A DNA stretch of 64,000 nt from Persicaria tinctoria (lineage: Eukaryota > Streptophyta > Magnoliopsida > Caryophyllales > Polygonaceae), in assembly GCA_037127255.1 (NCBI GenBank), contig JBANSL010000002.1, positions 96,750,519-96,814,518 on the forward strand. The letters run 5' to 3'. Below, one piece after another: positions 23,860-33,469 of the stretch (position 1 is its first letter; every line of letters starts with the position of its first letter). The translations under genes were made by a program, and so were the position numbers. Under the pieces are notes generated by a model, which was not told where the DNA came from, did no database searches, and saw only the letters and a program-made list of their open reading frames with translations.

Positions 23860-24880
23860 TGTAACCGGTTGGGGTACAATTTTTTAAGGTTGCTAAAAGG
23901 TAAACCGTACCCATGGTTGTGGCCTTTACCTTAAGGTAAGAGGTGGGAAGGGGTTACCTTGGTAGAGAGAGGTAACCTCTTCCCTTTTCTAATTTTTTTT
24001 AATGATAAAGTAGGATGATATCTTTTCCATTTAGATTTATTAGTTGTAATAGAATTTAAAATGAAATAAAAATATATTTATATTTTATTATTTTTTAAAA
24101 TAAAATATCCCATTGGTTTAATTTTTTTTTTTCTATAATTTGAGCCCAATTTTACCCTATATATACCCCATCTTGATCTATTGTAGTTGCACATATTTTC
24201 TTAACCATGGATCACAATAATTCAAATACTCCACCCATTCCAAATATGTCTTTTGATCCAAATCTTCTAAAAAATCCTCAATTTCAAGTGATGTTATAAA
24301 TGCTTAACAATTCTCCAACACCCGAATATCCAAATTATACCCCACATAATCCTACCAATGTGTACAATCCTCTTCTCTTTTTTTTTTCCCAAACCAACAA
24401 CATTTATATTAACTACTTGCTATTTTTATTTATTTATATTAACTACTTGCTATTTTTTTCCAAACCGAATTTATAGGTAGTTCGATTAGTATTTACGTAT
24501 GTTATAATGTTTTTAACTTTTTTTTTAATTTTAATCTAGATGTAATAAAGTATATTTATATTAACTACTTGCTATTTTTATTTATTTATAAAATTATAAA
24601 TAAAAATAATTCACAATAATATATGATGATATACATATAATAAAGGAAAAGATATAAAGGAAAAGAAAAAGGTGAAAATAAATTTGAAAAGAGGTAAAAG
24701 AGTTTCCCATGGTTGTAGAGAAAACCTTTTAGAAAGAGGTAGAAAAAATGAAAATTATTTTAAATAAAAAAATAAATGAGTTGTAAAGTTGTGATAGGAA
24801 GATTTGAAAAAAAGGGGGAAAGAGGTTAATTATCCCATGGTTGCGGATGGTCTTAGGGGTTAGTTTTTACAATTAATGTG
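23860..24880 (+). mobile_element. Remnant of a Harbinger-like element with an ORF1-type N-terminus
   Basis: At 24207 a short frame starts MDHNNSNTPPIPNMSFDPN and stops after about 30 codons, continuing beyond as PTPEYPNYTPHNPTNVYNP. Asn/Pro-rich starts of this kind are typical of the Myb-like accessory ORF of plant PIF/Harbinger transposons. The motif CCCATGGTTGYRG recurs in the same orientation at about 23911, 24707 and 24835, the last followed by GGATGGTCTTA, resembling an element end with a TTA. Termini were not resolved, so class and limits are tentative. Confidence 0.4.
24405..24590 (+). repeat. Short AT-rich direct repeats
   Basis: The unit TTTATATTAACTACTTGCTA followed by T-rich sequence appears at about 24409, 24435 and 24555. 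The first two are adjacent and the third lies about 120 bp on. It has no coding meaning. Confidence 0.75.
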
Positions 24881-24954
24881 TATAGGAGATATGGGGTGCA
24901 AACCCAACCGGGTTTTTTGGTTAGTTTTGCAAATCCCCATTTTGGATTCGATTA

Positions 24955-25115
24955 GATTGTGAATACTATATGATTTATTTTCGACATAAAGAATATCAAA
25001 GAAACATAGGCTAGGCTTCATCTAAGTTATTATGTGACAATGTAAAAAAGCATAGATTAAAAACAAAATCTTTTCCAATGTAAAAAAGGCAGATTAAAAA
25101 AACTCTTATTCCTAA
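24955..25115 (+). repeat. Second copy of the segment at 10773-10915
   Basis: Matches about 10773-10915 over 150 bp with few differences ('tatgatttattttcgacata', 'agaatatcaaagaaacatag', 'ttatgtgacaatgtaaaaaa'). It closes the duplicated block that begins near 17690, immediately before the MULE-like element. Confidence 0.85.
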
Positions 25116-25124
25116 ATTAATAAG

Positions 25125-26766
25125 GGCGTTTTGCAAAATGGCCACCAAATTGGACCTAATTTGCGAAATAGCCGCGTTTTGGGACAAATTAGGAAAATAG
25201 ACGCAATATAAACCCTTATACGCAACTTACGCGCTCCTCCTGTGCGTTTCTCCTACGCGCCTCCATCTTCCTCCTCCTCCTCCTCCTCCCTATGCCGCTC
25301 CTCCTCTTCTCCTTCTACGCCGTCGGACGTTGCTCTTCCTCCTCGCCGGACGTCGGACGCCGTTTCCTTCAATTGATATCGCTTTCTATTGCTCTCTCCC
25401 TCTCCGGCGAGATCGAGCAAGCGGCGGTTGTCCGAATCCGGCTCCTCCGTCCATCAGATCCACGTCGAGTGAGCGGCATCGGCCGGAGGCGGAGAGCGAG
25501 GGAGGGATTGAGCGGCGTCGGCCGGAGGCCGGAGCGCAGATATGGTTTCCTTCTGGTTTCCTTCTTCGCAGATCTGGTTTCCTTCTTCGCACAAATCGAG
25601 AGGAAGAAGAAGGCTTTTTATAAAATTACAAAAATCACCCTTTAAATTATAGAAATTAAAAAAACTATCTATATTTTATTAAGTGATTCATAATCTTTTT
25701 TTTTTTTTTGCACAACAAAATGTTATATTTGCACAACATACGATTATATTTACACAATTTACAGTTATATTTGCACGACAAAATAAAGGCTTTTTTCTTC
25801 TTTTTTTTGCACAACAAAACAACAACTTGCTCATCAAAATAAAAAATAACTTACATCAGAACCAGGATAAGATGTGGATGAATCAGAAGATTGAGTTCCT
25901 GCAAGCAACAAAATAAAGAAAATGTAAATAGACAATAACAGAATATGTGATGACATAAACAACAACAAACAATGACAATATAATGTTACACATCCATAGT
26001 AAAATAAAATGGACATGACAAAACACACACACAAAATACCAAATCCAAACACATACATTGTTGGAACTACAACAAGCTAACATAAAAACAGACAGTGTCA
26101 GCGCCATACACTAGTACATAGCAGCAAATAAGTACCGTATCATCGACAAAAAAACAATCAAAAGCATGGAAAACAGGTCCGCATACACGAAGAACACTAA
26201 AAAGGCACTTACAAAGTGCCACACCGCAAATTTGACGAAAATAAACAGTTCAAAAACCCGAATTTACATATGCAACTTCCAAAAACGACGAAAAGTACTA
26301 ATAACCGCACATAAGAATGCACATAAAGCAACGATTTACCATAGATTGTCAATATTATAATGAACAAACAATAAAATCAACATAAACGAACATACTCCAA
26401 AACCCTAGCACGACAAATTTTGCAAAAATCGACCAAATTTATACCTGAGCTACTGGATGACGACATTGAAGTAAACGATACAAACTGTGAACTTCACCGA
26501 AGCAAGGACGAATAATCGAGCGAATCACGCCAGAAAAAGCACAAAGTCGGAAAACGAAGATCAAACAAAGCCAAGGGTAGCAAGATGAAAAACTTCGAGC
26601 AAAGAGAGAGTTGGAAAGAAGAGGAAATCGATTTTCTGAGAAACAAGGAAAAATGTCAGTACAAAGCGAAATTAGGTGTATATAGGGGCTATTTCGTAAA
26701 TTTGTCCAAACCCGCGTCTATTTTGCAAATTCGTCCAATTAATGTGTCTATTTCGCAAATTTTTTC
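25125..26766 (-). mobile_element. MULE-like element with roughly 80-bp imperfect inverted termini
   Basis: Left end GCGTTTTGCAAAATGGCCAC and the inverse of the right end TTTGCGAAATAGACACATTA align over about 80 bp. Both arms contain an internal motif TTTGCRAAATRG repeated at about 30-bp steps. Inside are a GC-rich gene-like stretch (about 25205-25610) and, on the minus strand, a spliced-looking N-terminal coding start (separate entry). A 25700-25830 segment has repeated TATATTTGCACAAC-like units. No target duplication was found, and no transposase core is present, so it is a deletion derivative or Pack-MULE-like. Confidence 0.6.
25855..26466 (-). CDS. Two-exon N-terminal coding start inside the MULE-like element (partial)
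   Basis: On the minus strand an ATG at 26466 opens a 22-nt exon (26445-26466) ending at GTATAA. A 44-nt exon (25855-25898) follows an AG acceptor and ends at GTAAGT. Joined in phase they read MSSSSSSG then TQSSDSSTSYPGSD. A Ser-rich start followed by introns is plausible for a MULE/FAR1-type transposase or a captured host gene. No further exon was identified downstream, so this is a truncated start with no known function. Confidence 0.35.
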
Positions 26767-26894
26767 TTGTTTTAATTCCTTTTTCATATATAACATGTCA
26801 AATTAAATATATCTATTTTTGGTCCGAATCAAATTAAATATATCTAGATCACCCTAATTACATATACTACCATATATCTTTTATTATACTAGAT

Positions 26895-28390
26895 ATAATA
26901 ATTAACAAGGCAGGAAATCTTCGAAGTAACAAACTTGCGGTATAATTTACGAAAAATTACAACATAAATAAGATAGATTATGCTATCCCTAAAAAAGATA
27001 TAGAAAACTCAATGCCATAAATTAACTTATTTTGCGTTTGTTAACTTTTCACTTTTTTTTTTTAAAAAAAAGTTAGTACTCCGTATATCGTTATTTCTTC
27101 TGACCACATAACGTTATAAAAAGAAAATCAGGTCTGCCTGATCTCAAAATCTAACTTTATCAAGAAAAATAGCATATGTAAAATAGCTTGTCTATTCTAT
27201 GCCCTATGATAAGATTCTCGTGTTAGAAAAAAAAACATCTCCGTAATTAAAATGTATTAGACAAATTTAAAATTATATATATATAGATTTTTAGGTTCAC
27301 TTGGATAAATGAAATTGTTTTAATTCCTTTTTCATATATAGAAAAATCAAATTAAATATATCTAGATCACCCTAAATTACAAACTTGAGGTATAATCTAT
27401 CAAAAATTATAACATAAATCAGATAAATTATGTTATCCCTAAAACAAGATAGAAACCTCAATGCCATAAATTAATCTCCCATCGAGGGTTTAATTAGTTT
27501 TGAGTTCCGATCAAATAGCGATTCAATTCGAGCACCCCGCTCCGGTGGTGGCGCCGCGGCGGTGCTCTCTCCTGATGGCCGCCGCAGCGGGCGTCGATCC
27601 TTTCCACATCCCTTGCATTGCGTGCTTCGACTTCCGCGAAGCACGCAATGCCTACTACGTGCACTACGGCCAAGAAATCTACCGACGACTCCTCTTCTTG
27701 CTCCCAAACTTCCCGGAATGCTGCGCCGGCGAAGTCATCGACCACTTCCTCGACATCCTCCGGATCGCCAACGACCACCACCGGTGCCCCGATTTCCGGC
27801 CCACCTTCCACCGGGTGGAGATAGGCGTTGAGCCCCCTGATGACTACTCCATTTCGGCGGCTCTAAGGGAATCGCTCGAGGCGGCGGGGCCCAGGGGGAG
27901 GCCCGCCACCAAGGCTTCGGTGAGCCGCTTGGTGGAGCCGGAGGCTGTTGAGGGCGATCCGTGCGTGATTTGTATTGAGAAGATGGAGACGAAGAGCGCG
28001 CTCGTTATGCCGTGTCAACATGTGTTTCACAAGACTTGCCTTGCTCAGTGGCTCGATGTCGATCATGTTTGTCCGCTTTGTCGCCACAAGATGCCCGCAA
28101 GCGAGGATTGATAACAATATTGAAATGTCATGAACAACAATTCTTCTCTCATTGTCAATTGATTTTGAGATAGAATTAATTGATCAGATCCAATTTTTAA
28201 GTATAGAGTTTTAGTAGTTTGATGTGTATGAATGAAGTTAATTTGCCCTCTCTTTGTCAAATACTCAAATAGTTTTGATAATATAGAGTAAGTTGGGTTA
28301 ACTTGGTTTATTCTTATCAAACTTTTGTAATTGCTAATTTGAATTGTGAGTCTTTGAAAACTTATAAATACTCTTTGAAGTTTCAAGAAA
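26895..28390 (+). repeat. Second copy of the RING-gene block (upstream, gene and 3' flank)
   Basis: Collinear with 20460-21960 and nearly identical through the coding part. Small indels mark the upstream and 3' flanks. Differences include a 64-bp absence at the start codon and a roughly 130-bp segment (20310-20450) absent here. The two copies are separated by about 5 kb of transposon-rich DNA. Confidence 0.9.
27575..28111 (+). CDS. RING-H2 finger protein, copy 2, lacking the first 36 codons
   Basis: Near-identical to the copy at 21108-21752, including the RING-H2 domain (CVIC...CQHVFHKTC...CPLC) and intact stop. A 64-bp segment present in copy 1 (21108-21171), which carries its ATG, is absent at about 27527, with one base of microhomology. 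The first in-frame ATG is now 27575, giving 178 aa. An upstream in-frame extension to 27500 exists but has no ATG. Amino-acid changes are scattered (for example RTAND to RIAND, YKMPVSDD to HKMPASED), and the zinc ligands are kept. It could still make a functional RING protein if translation starts at 27575. Confidence 0.7.
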   Translation: MAAAAGVDPFHIPCIACFDFREARNAYYVHYGQEIYRRLLFLLPNFPECCAGEVIDHFLDILRIANDHHRCPDFRPTFHRVEIGVEPPDDYSISAALRESLEAAGPRGRPATKASVSRLVEPEAVEGDPCVICIEKMETKSALVMPCQHVFHKTCLAQWLDVDHVCPLCRHKMPASED

Positions 28391-28456
28391 AAAAAAACAT
28401 TGAGATTAACACTATATAATCATCATAAGAAATAAAAAGAAATATTAAAGATGAAT
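28112..28456. other. RING gene 2 3' flank and LINE-type target sequence
   Basis: The sequence 28175-28390 belongs to the shared 3'-flank repeat. The 17-bp string AAATATTAAAGATGAAT at 28440-28456 is the left target duplication of the next retroposon. Confidence 0.7.
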
Positions 28457-30010
28457 TTTTTTTTTTTTTTGATAAGGAAATAATTCGAGGCCGGACAGGC
28501 CCGAACCTCGATAGGCCGACAAAGTCGGCAGACGGCAAGCCGTCTAAACATACAACATAGTAAAGGAAATACAACATAAAACAACTACCTAATACAACAA
28601 AAGAACTACATGAAAACAAACCCGGAAAACCCCAAACCCTAAGCAAATAAACGGACATAGCAACGAGAAGATGGAGACCCGACGTGGTGAAGTGGATAGC
28701 GAGCGCATGGGACAGCACAGCTGACACGATGTCTCGCCGCCGGAAAGACGGAAAGCAGCAATCCACGTAGGGCAAAGACGACTCCTGGGGAAGTGTGGAT
28801 CACACGACGTTCCCTTCACCTAGATGAAGGATCTTTGGAGACCACGAACACCGCCAACACGATCACTTCGATCAACCAGGGCCGCAGAACTGCTCCTCAA
28901 CCGAAACTAACCACGAACCAGCAAACAGAACTCCAATCAACTCAAGAAAATGAAGCACGACCGCGATAGGGCAAAGAGCGCAAGAGTAATCCGGATTGTT
29001 AAAGTAATTATTTATTATAGTTTACTACTTTAAATTAATTTAATTTATTTCAAATTTTCAAAGGGTCGGCTTTGGGCCCAAGGCAAAAACCTTGGGCCCA
29101 AAGGATAGGCCTTGGGCTTAGATCGGGCCCAAGCGACCAAGCAAAACCCTATGCCAAGAAGGAGACAACTATTAGCCAACCGGCATCAGCCGACCAAAGA
29201 CACCGAGCAGCGGACAGCGCCGGCTCTCCGGCGACGACCAAACCGGGAATCGGAAGGTGGAGCACCAGGAGGGGTGGGATTCACAGCCGCTCCAAGTCCG
29301 GGCCAGAGCATTGGCGCCGGCGGAGAGATGGAGGAGGAAGAGACAATCCCGGAGACCAGGGATCCCCGTCAAACGGCGAGGAACACAAATCAGAGGGCTG
29401 CGGAGGGCGACCGGGGCAGCGACGCCGTTGAGGACCGCAGAAGGGTCAACAATAGAGCAGACAGCGGCTCCGAGCGGGCCAACGGCGGGGGAGAGCACGT
29501 GAGAGGCGTTCGAAACCGGCGAGAGGCGACCGGAAAGAAACAAATGCTAAAAAGTTTTGCAAAAAAGTTTTAGATCGAAAGCCCCAACACGATCGGTTGC
29601 AAAATTGGGAGGAGTAGATTCAGATCTACGAAAGCCCCAATTCGATTTTGGGTTTCGATCGAAATAAAAAACGAATTAAAGGGGATAGGTTGAAGCGATT
29701 GTCGATCATCCGGTGAGACACCGAGGCTTTACGGTGGTGGAGCCACCGTAGCCGAGATGGCCGGTGCAGATATGAGGGCGGTCGGAGCCGGGTTAAGGCT
29801 GGCAGCGTCGGGGTTGGGTATGGGCGGCCGAAGCCGGAGTTGAGTGGCCAAGACCGAGACTCTCCGAAGAGAGGGGATTGGCTCTCCGAGGAGAGATTTG
29901 GGCTCTCCGAAGAGAGATAGCGTCGGAAGTGTTGATCGGAGCTCACCTGCGCACCGCCATGGGAGGAGGAGGGAGATGTATTGAAAGAGAGCGTTTTTCT
30001 TTACTCCCAT
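28457..30010 (-). mobile_element. RT-less LINE-like retroposon with 17-bp target duplication
   Basis: Flanked by AAATATTAAAGATGAAT at 28440-28456 and 30011-30027. A poly(T) at 28457-28470 is the poly(A) tail, so the sense strand is minus and the 5' end is near 30010. It is GC-rich, with several overlapping open frames but no endonuclease, RT or RNase H motif. A short 5' string AAACGCTCTCT resembles one near the start of the 45.8 kb LINE, hinting at a LINE 5'-end/3'-end composite with ORF2 deleted. A processed transcript of an unknown gene is the alternative. Confidence 0.75.
29860..29916 (-). other. Three tandem 14-nt stem-loops, two with a UUCG tetraloop
   Basis: On the retroposon sense (minus) strand the units CTCTC-TTCG-GAGAG, CTCTC-CTCG-GAGAG and CTCTC-TTCG-GAGAG occupy 29903-29916, 29882-29895 and 29860-29873. 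They are spaced 21-22 nt apart, about 95-150 nt from the 5' end. A C(UUCG)G tetraloop is one of the most stable RNA loops known. Function is unknown. Confidence 0.85.
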
Positions 30011-30144
30011 AAATATTAAAGATGAATGAATACAAAGAAGGGGTTGGGGTGGTTGAAGCCCCCTATCCGAAGAAAAGAAGTATTTATATTTTTATATATC
30101 TGTTATTTGTATAATAAGTACAATAAAATATAAAGTAAATTAAT

Positions 30145-30235
30145 GAATTCGTTTAGTTCAGTTGGTCATGGGAAATGAAAAGACCGGAAGGTTGAAGGTT
30201 CGAATCTGGAAACATTTCCTAAAATAAGTCAAAGA
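30145..30235 (+). mobile_element. Probable tRNA-derived SINE fragment
   Basis: TTTAGTTCAGTTGGTCATGG resembles a pol III A box region, and AGGTTCGAATCTGG about 40 bp downstream resembles a B box. The sequence does not fold into a complete tRNA (no matching acceptor stem), and no tail or duplication was delimited. Confidence 0.5.
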
Positions 30236-30404
30236 ACATTATCGGAAATAGCAACTGTAGTTCAAAAACATCCCTTTAAACATTTTGGGAAATCTCTAAA
30301 ACCTTTTAAAATAATTTATCAAACTATATTTAACTAAACAAAACACCAAAATTAATCCATTTTTACAAACCACATTTATAAATTAATATTCAATAAATCA
30401 CTTT

Positions 30405-31287
30405 TTTTTTTGGAACTGGTAAATATTATATAAGATGGGTGTAACCAAGTTACAAAAGCACGGAGACCATACTAAGGGTCTAGTGGAAAAATACAACGGA
30501 CTAGACTACGCAAAAGTGTCCCCAAAAAACTCATCTCTCAAGAATATCTATCGACGTCACCACCCTTTACACCCAATTCTCTAAACTGTATGTGCCCAAC
30601 CCCTCTAACTCATCAATCTTCTCACCCAAGCTTCTTCTACCCTACTCCTACACTTACACTTGATGGAGATTCTGTTTCTGCAAGCTTTTATGATCTCCAT
30701 GGCACACTCTGCCGGGTTGCATTGTGCACCCATGAAGATCATCCGGTTCCTGGTCCTCCAAGTCGTGTACACGAAAGAGCACAGGACCAGCAGCTTGCCT
30801 TGAAACATAGCTCCCTTCCTCTTCCCTTCTGGCTCTCTCTCGAACCATTGCATCCACTCGTGAAGGGTGCCAAATCTCACACCCACGCCAAGCCAATCAC
30901 ATACCTTGTTTTGTATATCCCTGACCACTCTGCAATCGAACCAGAGATGGTCCTCACTTTCTTCCTCCTCCTTGTAGAATGGGCACCAGGCTGCATCAGG
31001 TCCTAACCAATGCTTAATAACACGTCCAATTTGGAGTCGTTTCCTCACAGCTAGCCATGTAATAAAGGACCAACGTCTGGACTGGGCACGTTTCCAAATA
31101 AAACTGCCCCAATCGCACTGCTCTCCATGGTCTCTAACCATCTCGTACACTTTCCTGCTGGATAGCCCTCCACTAGGATGAAGAAGGGAGCTCCAAACAA
31201 GCGTACCATGGGGCTGCAAAAGCATCTGTATTTCATCTCTCACTCCAAGTAGCTCCTTCCAAGCCCACGAGTCGTCAACCTTAGGGC
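30405..31287 (-). mobile_element. Family D LINE 3' fragment with target duplication
   Basis: CAATAAATCACTTT occurs at 30391-30404 and 31288-31301 as the target duplication. A T-run at the left end is the poly(A) tail. The minus-strand frame 30605-31243 (about 212 codons) contains a zf-RVT region: SSRKVYEMVRDH, then WCPFYKEEEESEDHLWFDC, then TTWRTRNRMIFMG. It ends without an RNase H domain, unlike families A-C. It is 5'-truncated downstream of the RT palm, so inactive. Confidence 0.88.
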
Positions 31288-31301
31288 CAATAAATCACTT
31301 T

Positions 31302-33469
31302 ACTATTTCTAAAATCACATATTAAAACATCATATAATAACATATTCCAATTAATACTATTATTAAAACAATATTATAATATATATAATTTTCCATAAAT
31401 TATTAATTATATCAATAAATCAAAATAATATATACTCCATAATAATAATTATTTAACAATCAACTAACAATAATATATCAACTAACATACTATATAAATT
31501 ATTATGAAACATAATACATATAAAACAAAACCCATACATACAACCCAAAACCAGCCGGCCCAACTCTCCTAACCCGCACAAGAGACCCGATCCGAGCCCA
31601 GTTGAACCCGTCTCCCTCCCTTCCCCTGCTCACAGACGACACAGACGGAAAACAAGGAAGGAAACCCAGCCCCTGCCGGCGCCCCTTGAAAAAAACAACG
31701 AACAAAATTTTGCATATCGAATTCACCACTCTCCATTGTTGTTAATTCTTTATCAAATCCCAAATCCGAATTGAAAAGGTTAGTATTTCATACTTTATAG
31801 GATAGAGAATTCGTTTAGGTTTTGATTTTGGAAATCAATTGGTGAAATTAGGGTTTGATTTTGAGAATCAATTTTTTGAAATTTTTATTAGGGTTTTGTA
31901 ATTGTGGGAATCAGTTTTGTCATTTAATTATTGTGTATATGTGATTTTGAGAATGAAAGTTTACGGATTTGTGAATTGAATTTGGGGTTTGTGAATTGAA
32001 TTTGTGATTTGGGAAGTCTTTTGTGGAATATTTGATGAGATATGTTTCTTGTTAATATCTAATGCCTCTAATATGCCGGATGTGATGCTGCAAGTTGGTA
32101 TGACCCAAGCACCTTAATTATTTTCCATGGTATTTGTAAGGATTGTTAAGCTTTTATGCCTGCAAATGTACTTTGAGAATTTGTTGCTTTCTATTGCACT
32201 TAATTGAAGGTGTTTGAAGCATTTTGATCAAAGGAAGAAACAAGTTCACAGGGTACTGCATTTTTTGGGTCCTTAGCCAGTCATTGTGTAATGACTAAGA
32301 ACAGTTTGTTAAATTATAGGTTAATGGGTGTTTATCTTACGATGGCAAGATATTTGATGGCTTCTATAACATAGTAGGTATGAATCCTTATATGTGGGTG
32401 TTGTGCAATGAACTTGAGGATGGTAGACGGAACCCAAGATGAATCATTATCGTTTTGTATAATTTTCAGCCCCCTAGCAACAATCCTGGATCCGCCACTG
32501 GGCATAGGTGAGCCATTAAGCAAGGTACTTCTTCGTCTCTTGTTCTCTTCATCTACTTGTTCCCCTTCTCCTCAATTCAGATCTAGGGTTTTCGTTTTGG
32601 TTAATTATTTTTCGATCTAGGGTTTACAATTTCGATCATGAGTTTTCGTTTTGGGTTGTGTTATCAAGATGCTTTTGTTGTGTTCGATACTTCATCTTAA
32701 TGCCGTTGGTGGTTTGGGTATTTAGATATGTTGTGTTCGATTCTTCGTGTCTGTGGGTGTAGGGTCTGATTTTTTGGTCTGCAGGTGTAGGTCGAGGGTT
32801 CGATGGTAAGGACTCATTTGTAGGGTCTGATTTTTGTAGGGTTCAATGGTTTAGGCTAAGGGCTTGTTTGTAGGGTCCGATGGTGTAGTCTGCGAGTGCT
32901 CTTCCATGGTGTAGTCTAAGGGCTTATTTGTAGGGTCTGATTTTTGTAGTGCTTTGCTAATTAGTGGGCGACTAGGGTCCGAATTTGTGTAATTTTGGTC
33001 TGATTTTTGTCTTCAATGTTGCTGGTTATTCTTCAATGTTGCTGATTTTTGTGATTAACATCTATTTTATCGGTTCCTAATCCATACCATGTGTTTTATC
33101 GGTTCCTAATCCATAACATGTATTTTTGCGCATTTTGAAAGATTTTATGTTGATAGGTTGGCAAAACACTTGGATATTTGCAAAATATGCTTGTGATATT
33201 TTAAATCTTATGGTACTCGTAACATATTCTTGCTCTTGTCGAATTTTTGGTTTCATTATGTCACAATTTCTTTTTCTTTACATCTCATATCTTTATACCC
33301 ATTTCAAACAATATATATAAGATATTATATATCAATCTCATATCCATATCGATATCTCATATCTATATACCCTTTCCAAACGGGCCTTTAAATTGTTGAA
33401 TTCACAGCCTTTGTGTTTGTTAGGCGTTGTGCTTCAACTTTGGCTTTGGAAGTGTGAACGAAAGAACCC
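31302..33469 (+). promoter_or_regulatory. Promoter, 5' untranslated exon(s) and 5' intron of the IND1-like gene
   Basis: A C-rich segment at 31550-31690 precedes a likely non-coding exon ending at GAATTGAAAAG/GTTAGT (about 31779). The acceptor TTTGTTAG at 33423 would join it to the leader of the coding exon (ATG at 33470). The long intron contains degenerate tandem copies of 'tgtagggtctgatttttgt' and 'ggcttatttgtag' (about 32760-32950) and a doubled 'atcggttcctaatccata' (about 33070-33115). The untranslated exon is an inference from splice signals. Confidence 0.45.

Noticed and set aside
25292..25645. 117-codon Arg/Ser-rich frame
   Set aside because: GC-rich composition gives several overlapping frames here; none has a recognisable domain, so it is described only as part of the MULE-like element.
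27500..27574. 203-codon version of RING gene 2 starting at 27500
   Set aside because: It begins at a TTG, with no ATG before 27575; the upstream in-frame sequence corresponds to the untranslated leader of copy 1.
29072..29573. Plus-strand frames in the GC-rich block
   Set aside because: They lie antisense to the retroposon whose poly(A) tail sets the minus strand as sense, and they show no domain.
30145..30235. tRNA gene
   Set aside because: A/B-box-like motifs are present, but no complete cloverleaf or acceptor stem can be drawn; the same holds at 10040, 36436 and 42600.
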